From contig JAAXJP010000137.1 in assembly GCA_012269805.1 (NCBI GenBank), forward strand, positions 1-8,733: a DNA stretch of 8,733 bases, in the 5' to 3' direction. This DNA comes from Rubrivirga sp. (lineage in GTDB: Bacteria > Bacteroidota > Rhodothermia > Rhodothermales > Rubricoccaceae). The translations under genes and the position numbers were made by a program. The notes beneath the pieces were generated by a model. The model saw nothing but the letters and a program-made list of their open reading frames with translations. It searched no databases and had not been told where the DNA came from. Positions 8,367-8,733 of the stretch are shown in pieces. Position 1 is the first letter of the stretch. Each line of letters begins with the position of its first letter.

Positions 8367-8733
8367 CTACGGCGCCTCGGCAGCGGCCGGGCGGCGGGGC
8401 GGGGCGCTCACCGGCCGCCTGACGGGCGGCGTCTCGGTCTCCCGCTGGGCCGGGCGCTCCTCCACCTCGGTGTCGGAGTCGGAGGGCGCGGCGTCGCCTG
8501 CCGTCGGGGCGAGCGGGCTCCACGAGAGGTCGGTGACGAAGACCCCGAGCGGGTTCCTCTCGACGGCCTCCGTCGTCGTCGGGGGCGCGACCGTGACCGA
8601 GAGGTACCCCTCCCACGCCCGCTCCCGCGCGCCCTCGCGCGGGGACTCCTCGCGCTCGTTCCACTGGACCCGGTACGTCGTCGGCCCGCCCTCGACGGCG
8701 CCGGGGACCGGGCGCACGTTCGTGCCCTCGACG
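8367..8733 (-). CDS. trbF: TrbF/VirB8-like type IV secretion protein, C-terminal part (5' end outside window)
   Basis: The frame is open to the window edge (VEGTN precedes the GTG at 8717), so this is the last 121 residues of a longer gene. VirB8/TrbF proteins are inner-membrane components of the conjugation channel, with one N-terminal membrane helix and a periplasmic domain. That domain's end is recognisable here: TTYRVQWNER, then YLSVTVAPPTTTEAVERNPL and GVFVTDLSW, matching the family pattern of a YxVxWxE strand, a Y-x-TV strand and the NPLGhhV-x-xhxW ending. A 48-residue Pro/Glu/Arg-rich tail follows (8370-8513), which is longer than I expect for the family and probably disordered. The missing N-terminus prevents checking the membrane helix. 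It lies three bases upstream of traG on the same strand, supporting one conjugation operon. VirB8 and TrbF cannot be told apart from this fragment alone. Confidence 0.8.
   Translation of the reverse strand, partial: VEGTNVRPVPGAVEGGPTTYRVQWNEREESPREGARERAWEGYLSVTVAPPTTTEAVERNPLGVFVTDLSWSPLAPTAGDAAPSDSDTEVEERPAQRETETPPVRRPVSAPPRRPAAAEAP

Noticed and set aside
6403..8664. A 753-codon minus-strand frame overlapping traG and trbF
   Set aside because: It is an off-frame shadow of traG, with Arg/Pro/Gly-rich translation and no motif.

Overview
The window is very GC-rich, with third codon positions almost all G or C. None of the starts has a convincing Shine-Dalgarno sequence. Together with VirB8/VirD4-type conjugation genes, this suggests a high-GC bacterium. 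The codon style and SD-free starts would fit a Rhodothermota/Bacteroidota-lineage organism such as the Rubricoccaceae, but that is a guess from style, not from a marker gene. The gene mix (metal transport, helicase-nuclease, conjugation) suggests an accessory region such as an integrative conjugative element or plasmid.

Layout: (1) Bases 1-1016 and 1046-3580, plus strand, form a compact operon-like run. It holds the tail of an unrecognised protein, a ZIP-family-like metal transporter, and a P1B-type metal-exporting ATPase. The ATPase has the SPC and HEGST signatures of the P1B-4 (Co/Zn/Fe-type) subgroup rather than the CPC motif of copper pumps. (2) Bases 3581-3727 are non-coding, with a GC-rich hairpin and an operator-like inverted repeat. 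(3) Bases 3728-6277, plus strand, encode one 849-residue protein combining an SF2 helicase of the XPD/DinG-like C-terminal type without Fe-S cysteines, TPR-like hairpins, and a C-terminal PD-(D/E)XK nuclease motif. This is the strongest candidate for an undescribed system, probably single-gene anti-phage or anti-plasmid defence. Its codon use is looser than that of its neighbours. (4) Bases 6303-8733, minus strand and converging on the helicase gene, hold a VirD4/TraG coupling protein preceded, three bases upstream, by the C-terminal part of a TrbF/VirB8-like protein that runs off the window.

How the parts may work together: the minus-strand genes belong to a conjugative type IV secretion apparatus (TrbF/VirB8 in the inner-membrane channel, TraG as substrate-coupling ATPase). 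The plus-strand genes look like cargo: metal handling (ZIP plus P1B-4 exporter) and a putative nucleic-acid-targeting defence protein. No RNA genes, CRISPR array, insertion sequence or attachment site could be recognised. There is no gene-free stretch longer than 147 bases.
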